This document shows, one piece after another, positions 55,771 through 64,000 of a stretch of 64,000 nucleotides of DNA (positions within the stretch are counted from its first letter, which is position 1; the number at the start of each line of letters is the position of its first letter). Under the pieces are notes generated by a model, which was not told the DNA's origin, ran no database searches, and was given only the letters and a program-made list of their open reading frames with translations. The position numbers were made by a program, and so were the translations under genes. The stretch comes from Trichomonas vaginalis G3 (taxonomy: Eukaryota; Parabasalia; Trichomonadida; Trichomonadidae), in contig NC_067207.1 of NCBI RefSeq assembly GCF_026262505.1, positions 8,586,082 to 8,650,081 of the forward strand, written 5' to 3'.

Positions 55771-57381
55771 TTATATGTCATAATAGAACCCACGTGGACC
55801 AAGCTTTACTTTCTTCCTGACTGAGTTTTTAACTCTTCTTTTTCCTTCATTGCCACTACTTTCACTAGATGAAGTTACTTCTTCACTACTTTCACTTTGT
55901 TCTACTCTTCTCTTCTTCTTTGGTGTCGCTTTTGGTAACTTGCCCTCTGCTTCAAGTTGTTGCATCTTTGCCTCATGTTCACCTAGTATGTTGTAAATTT
56001 CCCATGTCCTTTTTGCCTTTGGGCTCTGGTCGCCCATCTCAGGTAACCTATATCCTAGAAAGAGTTTGTCATAGTTTGTATTTGAGTCTTTGCGTATTGT
56101 TTGCATGACTCTTTCCTGAGTTTCCGGTTCAAGCTCTTCAAACAGTGCCTGTCCATATGGAATAAGCTCGTTTCCAAATATATGTTTTTGTAGCCATTCT
56201 GGTTTTCTTTCCATGTTACCAACTATATCTTTTGTGAATGGGAAAGCTTTTACCCAATCTTTCAGTCTTGCGTCGTTTATTTCTGTAGTTGGTTTTATTT
56301 TGTCAAGGAACATGTTTTTCAATACTAACATTTCATTTGGTACTGTCCATTTGAGTTTTCTTAAATATTCATCCCTTCTCAGTTCATTGTCTGCAAAGTA
56401 AGTTTTTATGACATTTTGTAAACTTTCGTTTGCAAGGTCATGTACAATAGGTTCTCTTCCTTCTCTCCCTAACTTTCTTTCTAAACTCTTCACCAAATAT
56501 ACCATCTCTATGGTTCTGTGTAGTTCTTTGAGATAAATGTTCTAGAACGTCAGGTGTTATATTTCCATCAGCCATGTTCATTTCATACTGGTCCAAAATA
56601 TCTGCATGTTTCATATCTTTCAATGGCATTAAAGCCGCGCTTAAAATACCAGCTATATCTGGTTCACCATTGACTTCCATTGCGTCTACAACTTCTTGGA
56701 ATTGTGGTTGTAAGTTTATGAACCACCTATCCGGGTTAGCTTTATGACCCCATCTCATTGTAGTTCCATCGTCTGCAGAAACAAAAGTAGGTTTGTTTCC
56801 ATCTTGGTTAGGTTCTGAATGAACTTTAAACAATGTTTCATTTCTATATGTTTTCTTGAAATTTAACCTTTTATTTTCACCGAGTTCATCCGAAGATTGA
56901 ACGTTAAATGCTCGTAAGTAAAAAGGGTTGTTGTATTTGTGTACATTTTCTTTCAGTACTTCCATTCTATGCTGAATATTTTCATCTGGTGTTGGAGTCT
57001 TTTGTATGTCGGCAAACATTTTTCGATATTCTTCTACTATGTCAGCCGAATTTTTTTTAGACTCTTGGAAATATTCCATATTCTCCGCATACTCTTGTTG
57101 AGGGTCAAGATTTTTCGGCTGTTCCAAATCTTCATCTAGTTCTGTGAAGTTAGTTTCCAAAGGAGGACTTGTTCGTTTCCTTCAGGCTCTTCTAGCTGTT
57201 GTTGCTGAACTATTTCTTCCATGTCTGGTTGTATCTGAACTTCTTCCTGTGGAGTTTCTTGTACCTCATCTGGTGGCATTTCATATATTCCGAGACCGTT
57301 TTCAACAAGTTCCCTTTCTAAGTCATCCGGACTCACAAACCTTTCTTCTTTCGTTCCGTCTCTATTTTTTACGCGTTTCAT
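55771..57381 (-). pseudogene. Large virion-type protein, about 536 codons, two frameshifts
   Basis: Three overlapping open pieces (57381-57136, 57160-56438, 56505-55771) continue one another: the overlaps show the same DNA in two frames (GIFGEEFRKKVRE and its shifted twin). The head is acidic and Gln-rich. The middle has NNPFYLRAFNVQSSDEL and DRWFINLQPQFQEVVDAMEV. The C-terminus is Ser/Glu then basic (KKKRRVEQSESSEEV, VRKKVKLGPRGFYYDI). Possibly a scaffold or minor capsid protein; no family recognised. Confidence 0.6.
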
Positions 57382-57389
57382 GAAGAGAG

Positions 57390-59118
57390 TTAATTGTCAT
57401 TTAGCTCTGACATCAAATATCTCGGAGTAAATTCGTTCATGTCATTTGGATGATATGCTATTAAATCATATCCCTTAGCGAGCTTGTATTTTCCAGGTTT
57501 GAGATTATATCCCTTTGGTGCAGAGCCATAAAGCTAAATAGGTTCGGGTCAGTATTTCCATCCTTGAACTTTCGAATAGCTTCTTTATATCTGTCACTAA
57601 AGTCAATAGTATCTGGGTAACCATACTCTTCTTTAAGCATTTTTAAGAATTCTTGGTTTCCTTGTTCTCTACTTCTTTTATGTCCTTGCTCTGTTTGTGG
57701 TTGTTGTGCAGGTGCAGGGTTTTGAACTGTTGGTTGCTGTGCTGGGTTTTGAACTGTTGGTTGTTGTGTTGGTTGTTGTGTTGGTTGTTGTTGTTGTTGT
57801 GCTGGTTTTGAACTGTTGGTTGTTGTGTTGGTTTTGGTGCATGCCTGCGTCTGTGTCCATGTGACGATGTAAATGTTTTAGGTAGTCCTGGTGCAGGTGC
57901 TTCTCTTGGAGGGTTTGGTGGTATATAAATTCCAACAGCTGGTATATAAGTTCCACCAGCTGGCACATATGTTCCATCTGCAGCGTAATGTCCTACCTGA
58001 CTTTTCGTTTTTAAGAAAGCATTTACTAGGTCTGTTTTGGTCTGTTGTAACTCTTTTTCTTGACTTTCCACAACAGTTGCTCTAACGGCGTCATAGGCAC
58101 TTTGAACTGCCTGTCTCGTTGCTGCATCTGTTATTTTCGTCATATTTTGTGCTACTTCTTTTAACTCTTTGTCGAAACCTTCAGACTTCAGTTTCTTTCC
58201 AGATGAGAAGTCGTTCACTTGTTTCACCTTACTATGAAGAGCTTCGAAGGCGTTCTTAAAGTCAGCATTTGTTAAAGCTTCATTTGAACTGTCTTCATCC
58301 GCTTGTATTTTTGTCCTTATTGACCCTATGAGTTGGGCTGCTTTAGCGTTGGCTTGGGCATCTAACCAGTCATTGTTAGCTTTTATATATTCTGAGCTTT
58401 TCATTGCCTTTTGCATGGCTGCGTCGTTATTTTTACTTTCTTGTGCTAAGTTTTCATACTGTACGGTTTGGTTTTGCAACTGTAAAAGTTTTTCTGCCTT
58501 TACATTTGCTTCAACTTCTTTTTTATACTCATCGCTATCCATATATGTCTTCAGGGCTTTTTGTTTTATCTCTTCATCTTTCAGTACTTTATATCGAGTA
58601 GTATGGTTTTTCAAATTTACAACATCTTGTTCCATTTTTGCTACTTCTGCTGCTTTTTCTGACACTTTTTTTGCATATTCCTCTGTACTTAGTTCTTTCA
58701 GTTGTTCTTCTTTCTTCTTTTTCTCTACGTTTAACTCATTGAGTTTCTTTGTGTGTCTGTCATATTCTAGTTTCTTTTCGTTTTCACTTATTTGCTTCTG
58801 TATGTCTATGTTTGACTTTTTGACATCTGTTATTTGATTTTTGAGTGAACTCAAATTCATTTGACTTTGAGGGTTATAGGCTGTTCCGTCTGCAGCTCCA
58901 CCATAGCCTGCCATTTTCGCTAAAAGTGCCGCTCTTAAACCTCCACTCTGTGCACCAACAACTCGGTTTAAAAGCATAGGATTGCTTGACATTTGTTGCA
59001 ACATAGTGGGGTCATTCAGCATTTGTTGTTGCAACTGTTGTTGTGGTGTTAGTCTTACTATTGGATGTTTCAATGCTCTCTTCCTCTTACGTATATTCTT
59101 ACGTAGCTTACGTGGCAT
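57390..59118 (-). pseudogene. Long coiled-coil protein with Gln/Pro repeats, frameshifted
   Basis: Starts MPRKLRKNIRKRKRALKHP (basic). Residues about 80-340 are a continuous charged helix or coiled coil. A Pro-rich segment (GGTYIPAVGIYIPPNPPREA) and a QQPTVQNPA-type repeat follow. A shift near 57790 and another near 57530 separate the body from a conserved end (MLKEEYGYPDTIDFSDRYKE, FTPRYLMSELNDN, stop at 57390). It is the last gene before the right terminal region. A structural or core DNA-associated role is plausible but unproven. Confidence 0.65.
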
Positions 59119-59305
59119 TTTAAGTGAAGTTAAAAAGCGGCTTTTGACAGATGTTTATATGAGACTTTCTCCGGTTTATAGGACCTCTCTCATATTCTAT
59201 CTTGTCAAGACTTCCTGGACTGTTGTCAAAATGTCATGTTGTCTCATTTTTTCAGAGAAGTTCGTTTAACCGAGGGACCGAGGGACCGAGGGACCTGGTG
59301 ACGTA
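59119..59305. repeat. Subterminal spacer of Maverick B
   Basis: Contains AAGCGGCTTTTGACAGATGT, close to 12195-12225 of Maverick A. A 39-bp fragment identical to the methyltransferase 3' region follows (59170-59208, GGTTTATAGGACCTCTCTCA). Then comes the inverted GACCGAGG/CTTCTCTGAAAAA module. It is a patchwork of pieces found elsewhere in the element; there is no gene. Confidence 0.7.
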
Positions 59306-59533
59306 GCGACGATAGACCCTTACTTGTCCGGACAAAGTTAAACTATTTTGAGTGCTCTACAAACAAGTCAACAGCAACGACTTTCAAAAAATTTTAGGGG
59401 CTAGAAGGCACGAAGTGCCTGGAAGCCCCCACACCCCAAAAAAACCTCATTTTATATAAACTGCATGTTATACTAAACATCTTCAGGGGGCTAGAGGGGC
59501 GCAGCCCTGGAAGCCCCAATACCTTTTTTTTTT
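59306..59533. repeat. Maverick B right terminal inverted repeat
   Basis: Reverse complement of 33569-33795 with small differences. Hairpin modules GGCACGAAGTGCC at about 59410 and a varied GGGGCGCAGCCC at about 59495, ending CCAATACC and a T-run. TTAGAG follows at 59534, repeating the left flank. Confidence 0.92.
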
Positions 59534-59677
59534 TTAGAGTATATCTAACCTCATTTCTAACCTCATAAATTTTATCATAAATGCTAAAATTAATTTTAGG
59601 GTATATCTAACCCGATATCTAACCTCATTTCTAACCTAGCCGCTTTTCGGCTCTGACTCGTAGGGTTTCATGAATTT

Positions 59678-59818
59678 TCAACAGTAAATATGCTGGCATG
59701 ATTCAGGGATGTCATCATCAGTGTCATCCACATACGTTAAAGATTCATACCATAAACGAGCTTCACGGGAGATGAGAAGTAATGAAACAATAATTAATAA
59801 TTTATTAGTAAAATTCAT
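59678..59818 (-). CDS. Small single-span membrane protein of element C, 46 aa
   Basis: A hydrophobic start, MNFTKNLLIIVSLLLI-like (actual order MNFTNKLLIIVSLLLISREA), then WYESLTYVDDTDDDIP and the ending CQHIYC. Same plan as 34771-34902 (one membrane segment, YE/ED-rich tail, QHMYS ending). The leader TTTTTATATAAA precedes ATG. Too short to be sure on its own; the parallel is the main support. Confidence 0.5.
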   Translation of the reverse strand: MNFTNKLLIIVSLLLISREARLWYESLTYVDDTDDDIPESCQHIYC

Positions 59819-59883
59819 TTTATATAAAAATAAAATTTATTATATCATGAGGACTCTTTGAGTCCATCTCGCCGCTAAGCGGC

Positions 59884-60114
59884 TTAATCTGATTTTTCGA
59901 ATTCTTCTAATTTCTTCTTCAGTTCTGCTATATTATCTTCATATAATTTAATCTTTCTTAAAATTCCATCTTTATTTAATGGCTGCTTAATTTTTCTAAA
60001 TTGAACTCTACCATCTTTCATTTGATGAACATAAAAACCTTCTGGAATAGTTCCTGATTTAATGTATTCAACTAAAAATTTTTGTTTAGTTGCTTCAGTA
60101 ATTTTAGCACTCAT
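59884..60114 (-). CDS. Coiled-coil core protein of element C, 76 aa
   Basis: Matches the layout of the 188/194-aa proteins of A and B without their tails: ITEATKQKFLVEYIKSGTIP against LTDEEKNSIIESARSGNTN, then a basic strand (GRVQFRKIKQPLNKDGIL) and a short coiled coil (YEDNIAELKKKLEEFEK). A hairpin GCCGCTAAGCGGC lies just after the stop (59871-59883). Function unknown. Confidence 0.65.
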   Translation of the reverse strand: MSAKITEATKQKFLVEYIKSGTIPEGFYVHQMKDGRVQFRKIKQPLNKDGILRKIKLYEDNIAELKKKLEEFEKSD

Positions 60115-60166
60115 TTTATTAAAAGTAAAAAATAAAAAATATTTTTAAAATTAACTTTATTTTTTA

Positions 60167-60376
60167 TCATCGTCTTTTCCTTAATTCCTGTGGATCAACT
60201 AGGTCGGTTGAAGGTCTATTACTTTCTTTATGGTGCTTATAAACTTTATAAGCCGCCATATGATAAGGATAATTAAACCATAAATACGCTTTACCTAAAG
60301 TTTTCAATCGATTATATAAATCATTATTGTTAGGCGTTTCAGGTGGTGCAGGGTATTCGAGAACATCTCTAACCAT
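60167..60376 (-). CDS. Unidentified protein of element C, 69 aa
   Basis: MVRDVLEYPAPPETPNNNDL, a Tyr/Lys-rich centre (AAYKVYKHHKESN) and a basic end. It starts at TAATTAAATG, 4 bp from the stop of the upstream gene, so it is probably read with it. Not recognised. Confidence 0.6.
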   Translation of the reverse strand: MVRDVLEYPAPPETPNNNDLYNRLKTLGKAYLWFNYPYHMAAYKVYKHHKESNRPSTDLVDPQELRKRR

Positions 60377-60380
60377 TTAA

Positions 60381-60902
60381 TTACTTTAAAACTCTTGGTT
60401 TCTTTTTAGTTTTTAACAGTTTCTTTGCTTTTGCGATTTTAGCTAAAATATATCTTCGACCGTAATGGAACCAATTAGAACCTCCTGTTTTAGGGTCAAA
60501 AGGTCTTCCATAACCGCCAGGGTCATATGGTGCGACTGCAGTTACTGGCGCTGGTGCTGGTGATGGCGCAGGTGCTGAATTAATCGGCGGTGCCTCAATT
60601 GGTGGATATTCTGGCTGTTTCTCCTTTTCTTTAAGTGAATTTAATTTAAACTCTTCACCATTCAACTGACCTTTAAAATCTTTTAGCTGCTTAGATATTT
60701 CATTATCTTCACCTAAAAGGTTTTGCGACTGGTCAGCAACCCAGTTACCTAATTTCTTTAACTTTTCAGATTTTAATTTTCTGGCAGCAGCTCCCACAAG
60801 CATTCCAGCATTATTTTTTAAAGCTTTTGATACAGCTCCACCAGTTAAACCGTCAATAGCTTTATAACCTCCATACAAAGCTGATAGTGTTGAAAATACC
60901 AT
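60381..60902 (-). CDS. pVI-like virion protein of element C, 173 aa
   Basis: The head is Gly/Ala-rich and hydrophobic (ALYGGYKAIDGLTGGAVSKA), with an amphipathic helix region. A Pro/Ala linker (PPINSAPAPSPAPAPVTAVA) and a strongly basic C-terminus (KAKKLLKTKKKPR) follow. Similar in plan to 38766-39179 of Maverick B. A membrane-active or DNA-bridging internal virion protein is inferred. Confidence 0.6.
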   Translation of the reverse strand: MVFSTLSALYGGYKAIDGLTGGAVSKALKNNAGMLVGAAARKLKSEKLKKLGNWVADQSQNLLGEDNEISKQLKDFKGQLNGEEFKLNSLKEKEKQPEYPPIEAPPINSAPAPSPAPAPVTAVAPYDPGGYGRPFDPKTGGSNWFHYGRRYILAKIAKAKKLLKTKKKPRVLK

Positions 60903-61103
60903 TTAATGCTTATTAAAATCATTTCTCATAATGATTAACTCATAAAATTTTTCATCGGAGCTAAACGTTAATGAAACTCTGACTTTTTCACCACTGAACC
61001 TCTTTATTAGTTCATTAATTCTATCAATTATGTTATCACACTCACTTACATCATCAATGATAGTAATATCATCACAAATTATTTTTACATTTAACGACGT
61101 CAT
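60903..61103 (-). CDS. Unidentified protein of element C, 66 aa
   Basis: MTSLNVKIICDDITIIDDVS to MRNDFNKH; alternating strands and a helix, no motif. Its stop abuts the next start. By size and composition it could parallel the 97-aa protein at 53220 (both have D-rich strand-helix-strand parts), but I do not claim homology. Confidence 0.55.
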   Translation of the reverse strand: MTSLNVKIICDDITIIDDVSECDNIIDRINELIKRFSGEKVRVSLTFSSDEKFYELIIMRNDFNKH

Positions 61104-61113
61104 TTATTACAAA

Positions 61114-61410
61114 TTAATTTCTTCTATTCTTATGAAAATTAACTGCGGGCGTACTATGTGGGAGTTGCTTTCCTTGCGCTTTCTGTGTCGTGCTTGCTTG
61201 AATCGGTGTAGATTTTTTCAGACCCACTGGAACAAGATCAGCCCCGGCAGTTGAATTATTCGGTGTTCTATATAAATTTCTATATAAATATGGTCCCGCT
61301 ACCGCACCCGCAGCTAATAAAAGACCTACAGGAATTACAATTCTATTATAGTTCCGCGGTTTAGGATCTTCATCAAAACTAGCCCATGCGCTTTCAGTCG
61401 TTGAACTCAT
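61114..61410 (-). CDS. Single-span membrane protein of element C, 98 aa
   Basis: An acidic N-terminus is followed by one membrane segment (IVIPVGLLLAAGAVAGPYLY, residues about 24-43) and a Thr/Gln/Lys-rich tail. Leader AATTATATATAAATG. Placed between the PX gene and small virion-type genes. Function unknown. Confidence 0.6.
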   Translation of the reverse strand: MSSTTESAWASFDEDPKPRNYNRIVIPVGLLLAAGAVAGPYLYRNLYRTPNNSTAGADLVPVGLKKSTPIQASTTQKAQGKQLPHSTPAVNFHKNRRN

Positions 61411-61427
61411 TTATATATAATTAAATT

Positions 61428-63363
61428 TTAATAAGCGATTAATATGAGTTCGATAATAATGCTATCTTTTCTGTCATCAGGAAGGACAATATCTTTTAGG
61501 CTCGATGGTTCAACTAATTTTATATTAAATTTATTAACATAATTAGTTATTGAATAATGCTTCGGCGGAGAATATAAACAGTTTGATAAACATAAAATAG
61601 AATCTTCAGCGAATTCACTTATACTTGATTTAAGGGTGCACCCGTATGTACGTTTATTTGAGAGGAGGAGGATTACCCTCTCAATTTTGAGGGATTCGTT
61701 AGTTTATTTTCTCGATGAATATGCAATAAAATTTGATTTTTACCTTATCAATATACTTCATATAATATACACATGTTCATGTAAAAACTTTTTTCCAAAA
61801 TCCTCAGGAATTAAGGGATTTTTGAATTTTAAGAATTTTTTTTTGAATTTTTTCGAAAAAAAATATTTTCAGAACAGCCTTAACGGCTAAGATTTAGGAA
61901 CAATGTTAAGTATCAAAAAGAAAGGAGGTCTGATATAGACAACATATATCGTTGAAGGTTGAAAAAATCTCTAATATTTGAGCCCAAAATTTCAAATTTT
62001 AATTTTTTGAAAAAAGAGGCCACCCGTATGTACGTTTATTTGAGAGGAGGAGGATTATATTTTTGAAAGGGTGAAACATTATGAATATGTTAATTATATA
62101 ATAATATGTATTATTATAAAAAAGAAAAAATAAAGCACGTTAAAATTTTTCTTTCTTGATTTTTTACAAAATCTACTTAGAATTATGCAAAATATGACTA
62201 AATAATTATAAATTTCAAGTTAAATTTTAATTTTGATAAATAATTTAAATTTCAAAATATCAAGTTCAGTTCGACTATGTATGTAGTAATTCCTCAATAA
62301 AGTGCCAAAACCCTATTAAAATAAATGAACATTTTCAACATTTTAATGTTTTTATTTAAAAATTTGTTGGAATATGAGCTTCAAACAATTATTATGTAAA
62401 TAAAAATAATTAAATATATGTATTTATTCGTATTACAACCGTAGTAAGTCGATTCTTCCTTTCTTCTACTGAGTTTTGAATTTGATTTCGAATTGTAAAG
62501 AGATTCAAAGGGAAAATACTAGCGGATAAAAACTACCTCCATGAAAGGGTCATAATGGAGTCAAGTTGTATTTTTTGATATTTTTTGCTTTTCGAGCCTA
62601 AATAGGTAGCCAAGATAATGCCTAAAAATAAGGTTCTAAATTCTGAAGTTTACATGATCCTCTCGTGTGCACCCTTAATGATTGCTGCTTCCCTGGACCA
62701 AACACCATTAAATGAAATTGATGTTAATAAATAATCATCATTTTTAATGGAAATTGATTTTGGTAGGTACTCCAGGAGGTCATTTAATGTTATCTGTTCT
62801 GCTCCAAACTGAGCAAATCGATAAAAGCATTCATCATTATTAATTCCTGTAATCTCTTGAAAATTTTTATTCGTGTATACATTTTCAATCTCATCACCGA
62901 CAGCGCTATCTTTTAAATCAAATATGAAACCAGCTTTTGAATTTGAATTAACACGAAATTCTATTGAATTAGTTTCAAAACTATAAAACATATCAACTTC
63001 ATTAGGTTGAGGATATCCGGCACCTTTTAACTGTTCAATAAGAACCGATTTAATCTTTTTATTAAATGCTGTCATATCATCTCCTGTGTCTAAATCGATA
63101 TAAATCTGTAAATCATATTGATGATTATCTCTTATTATTCCAAAATTATATAATTCAATGGTTCGTCCTGCAGGAATGGTTTTTATCTGTCTTATTTCAA
63201 TCGCTTTTTCACCAGTGTTATAATCAACCCAGTGTTTAGGGTATTCATAAATGTATTCACCATTGATTATTTTAAACGGTTGTGAAAATATGTGCTCATA
63301 ATAGATTTTAATACTTTTATCATTAAGACCGGGAACGGTATTAACAAAATTTCTGACTTGCAT
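61428..63363 (-). pseudogene. PX-family protein of element C, interrupted by a TTAA transposon
   Basis: The N-terminal part runs 63363 to 62675 and the C-terminal part 61633 to 61428. Removing 61634-62674 plus one TTAA rejoins the frame exactly. The C-terminal part, hidden from simple frame searches, has FAEDSILCLSNCLYSPPK, matching the NSFLCLANDFYEKP block of PX1/PX2. The N-terminal part has YIYEYPKHWVDYNTGEKAIE, matching the YRFDYPLRWL..AKAIG block. The interrupted gene now ends a few codons into the insertion. Confidence 0.82.
61634..62674. mobile_element. Non-autonomous TTAA-type transposon, 1041 bp
   Basis: Flanked by TTAA (61630-61633 and 62675-62678). The ends are inverted: GGGTGCACCC at the left, complement of the right end GGGTGCACAC. 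TTAA target use is typical of piggyBac and Kolobok elements; which applies is not decided. No transposase. A 37-bp piece of the left end (61639-61675, CACCCGTATGTACG...) is repeated directly at 62021-62057, so the interior may hold a partial second copy. AT-rich otherwise. Confidence 0.82.
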
Positions 63364-63379
63364 TTTTAATTATAATAAA

Positions 63380-63991
63380 ATGAAACATTTATTTGAAGAA
63401 GTCGATGAAAAAATGAATGAAAAATCTGATAAACTTAATAGTTCATTAATTCTTCCTTTCAGTAAGGATTATCAGTTCTGTTCAAACGGTGTGTATTTCT
63501 ATTGTGGAAAAATGGGTTCAGGGAAGACTTTTAATTTAATACGTCATATTTTAATTACTGAACGCCTGGGTACTGATTCATATTATGACCAAATCATTAT
63601 ATCAGCAACTTCAGATTCAATGGATTCAACAGCGAAAACGTTTATGAGTAAAGTTCAGGCATCAGTAATTAAAGTTCCAGATAGCGAACTCATTTCTTTT
63701 CTTCAACGTTATATTAGAAGAAAGAAGAAATATTATGCAATAGTTGAATTTATACAATCTGGCATGCAAAAGACCTCGGAAGAAATGGAAAGAATTATTG
63801 ATAAACATCATTTGAGACAGCAGGATGGTACGTATGATATGAAACGATTGACAAACTACATTCTCTCAAAACTTTCAAAATATCCTTTTAAAAAATATCT
63901 GTATTGCACGAAAACTCGGTTGACTTCACTTATCATACCATTATATAAAAACCATGAGAAAAATAATAGAGAGAACAAACTTAAGAAATGA
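63380..63991 (+). CDS. Packaging ATPase of element C, 5' part (possibly frameshifted)
   Basis: P-loop YCGKMGSGKTFNLIRH at residues about 46-60, then IIISATSDSMDSTAKTFM and EEMERIIDKHHLRQQDGTYD. These align with the ATPase of Maverick B (VVICSTSGQFDQTVN, EEMQRILEKKHFRNK). The Walker B strand expected near 63895 is not readable in this frame, and the frame stops at 63991. A shift near there, or assembly error, is likely. It starts 16 bp from the PX gene, divergent, with AATTATAATAAA in between. Confidence 0.75.
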   Translation: MKHLFEEVDEKMNEKSDKLNSSLILPFSKDYQFCSNGVYFYCGKMGSGKTFNLIRHILITERLGTDSYYDQIIISATSDSMDSTAKTFMSKVQASVIKVPDSELISFLQRYIRRKKKYYAIVEFIQSGMQKTSEEMERIIDKHHLRQQDGTYDMKRLTNYILSKLSKYPFKKYLYCTKTRLTSLIIPLYKNHEKNNRENKLKK

Positions 63992-64000
63992 TTAATTATA

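Larger units (their letters stand above)
33569..59533. mobile_element. Complete Maverick/Polinton element B, about 26 kb
   Basis: It is bounded by 228-bp terminal inverted repeats (33569-33795 and 59306-59533) and flanked by TTAGAG at 33563-33568 and 59534-59539, the 6-bp duplication typical of Mavericks. It encodes polymerase B, rve integrase, packaging ATPase, SF3 helicase, putative capsid proteins, a fibre, a methyltransferase and KilA-N proteins. An adenain-like protease was not found. The left half (33.9-48.5 kb) is nearly all intact. The right half (49-59 kb) carries about a dozen frameshifts, so the element as assembled is probably not autonomous. Confidence 0.95.
59534..64000. mobile_element. 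Element C: diverged Maverick-like element, partial
   Basis: Its genes are homologous to, but far diverged from, those of A and B: small membrane protein, coiled-coil core, PX-family protein, packaging ATPase. The gene order differs. Base composition is more A-rich, and the gene leaders end in TAAATG or AATAAAATG. Its left end is at 33274-33568; Maverick B sits inside it. The right part runs out of the window. No polymerase or integrase of C is visible here. Confidence 0.75.

Noticed and set aside
49079-59118. Adenain-type cysteine protease expected in Mavericks
   Set aside because: No frame with the His-Asp-Gln-Cys pattern was found, although decayed pieces at 53820-54150 could belong to an unrecognised small gene.
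61636-62674. 8-bp target duplication GTGCACCC for the insertion in the PX gene
   Set aside because: It would leave the rejoined gene out of frame. TTAA with short inverted ends restores the frame and a conserved block.
1-64000. tRNA, rRNA or known structural RNA genes
   Set aside because: No cloverleaf or rRNA-like stretch was seen by eye; the hairpins found belong to repeats. A covariance search would be needed to exclude small RNAs.

Overview
The window looks like a scaffold of a trichomonad, most probably Trichomonas vaginalis. The AT-rich DNA carries intron-less host genes with a TCA(T)(A/T)(A/T) initiator just before the ATG, a fragment of the trichomonad repetitive surface-protein type, and several large Maverick/Polinton elements. 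The call rests on family recognition; no database was searched.

Layout. (1) Positions 1-12979: Maverick A, whose left part lies outside the window. Its genes run mostly leftward and many are broken by single-base indels. Its fibre gene is split by a 953-bp transposon made of nested hairpins. (2) Positions 12980-33273: host DNA, with an intact 3999-residue dynein-2 (retrograde IFT) heavy chain, a decayed surface-protein gene, a short coding relic, a 1113-residue protein I do not recognise and a 185-residue unknown protein. (3) Positions 33274-33568 and 59534-64000: a diverged third Maverick-like element (C), split by the insertion of Maverick B. (4) Positions 33569-59533: Maverick B, complete, about 26 kb, with 228-bp terminal inverted repeats and a 6-bp target duplication TTAGAG.

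Maverick B reads like a virus genome. The left half holds a D12 DNA methyltransferase, small membrane-active proteins, a fibre with a phage tail-collar type tip, an rve integrase, a free-standing HNH endonuclease and protein-primed-type DNA polymerase B. The middle is an accessory zone of KilA-N genes separated by hairpin and tandem repeats. The right half, transcribed leftward, holds the packaging ATPase, an SF3 helicase, a putative penton, the putative double jelly-roll major capsid protein and large virion-type proteins. Most of that right half is frameshifted. No adenain-type protease was recognised. Genes are closely packed and often divergent around 16-18-bp AT-rich palindromic starts.

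The most unusual signal is in the KilA-N zone. Two paralogous KilA-N genes each contain a DNA palindrome or hairpin, in frame, at the same protein position (about residues 70-83). The matching hairpin sequence, with compensatory base changes, is repeated in the spacers beside them. Other strong points are the presence or absence of the HNH gene between copies A and B, two transposon insertions whose empty sites restore reading frames exactly, and variant catalytic residues in the integrase and polymerase that both copies share.
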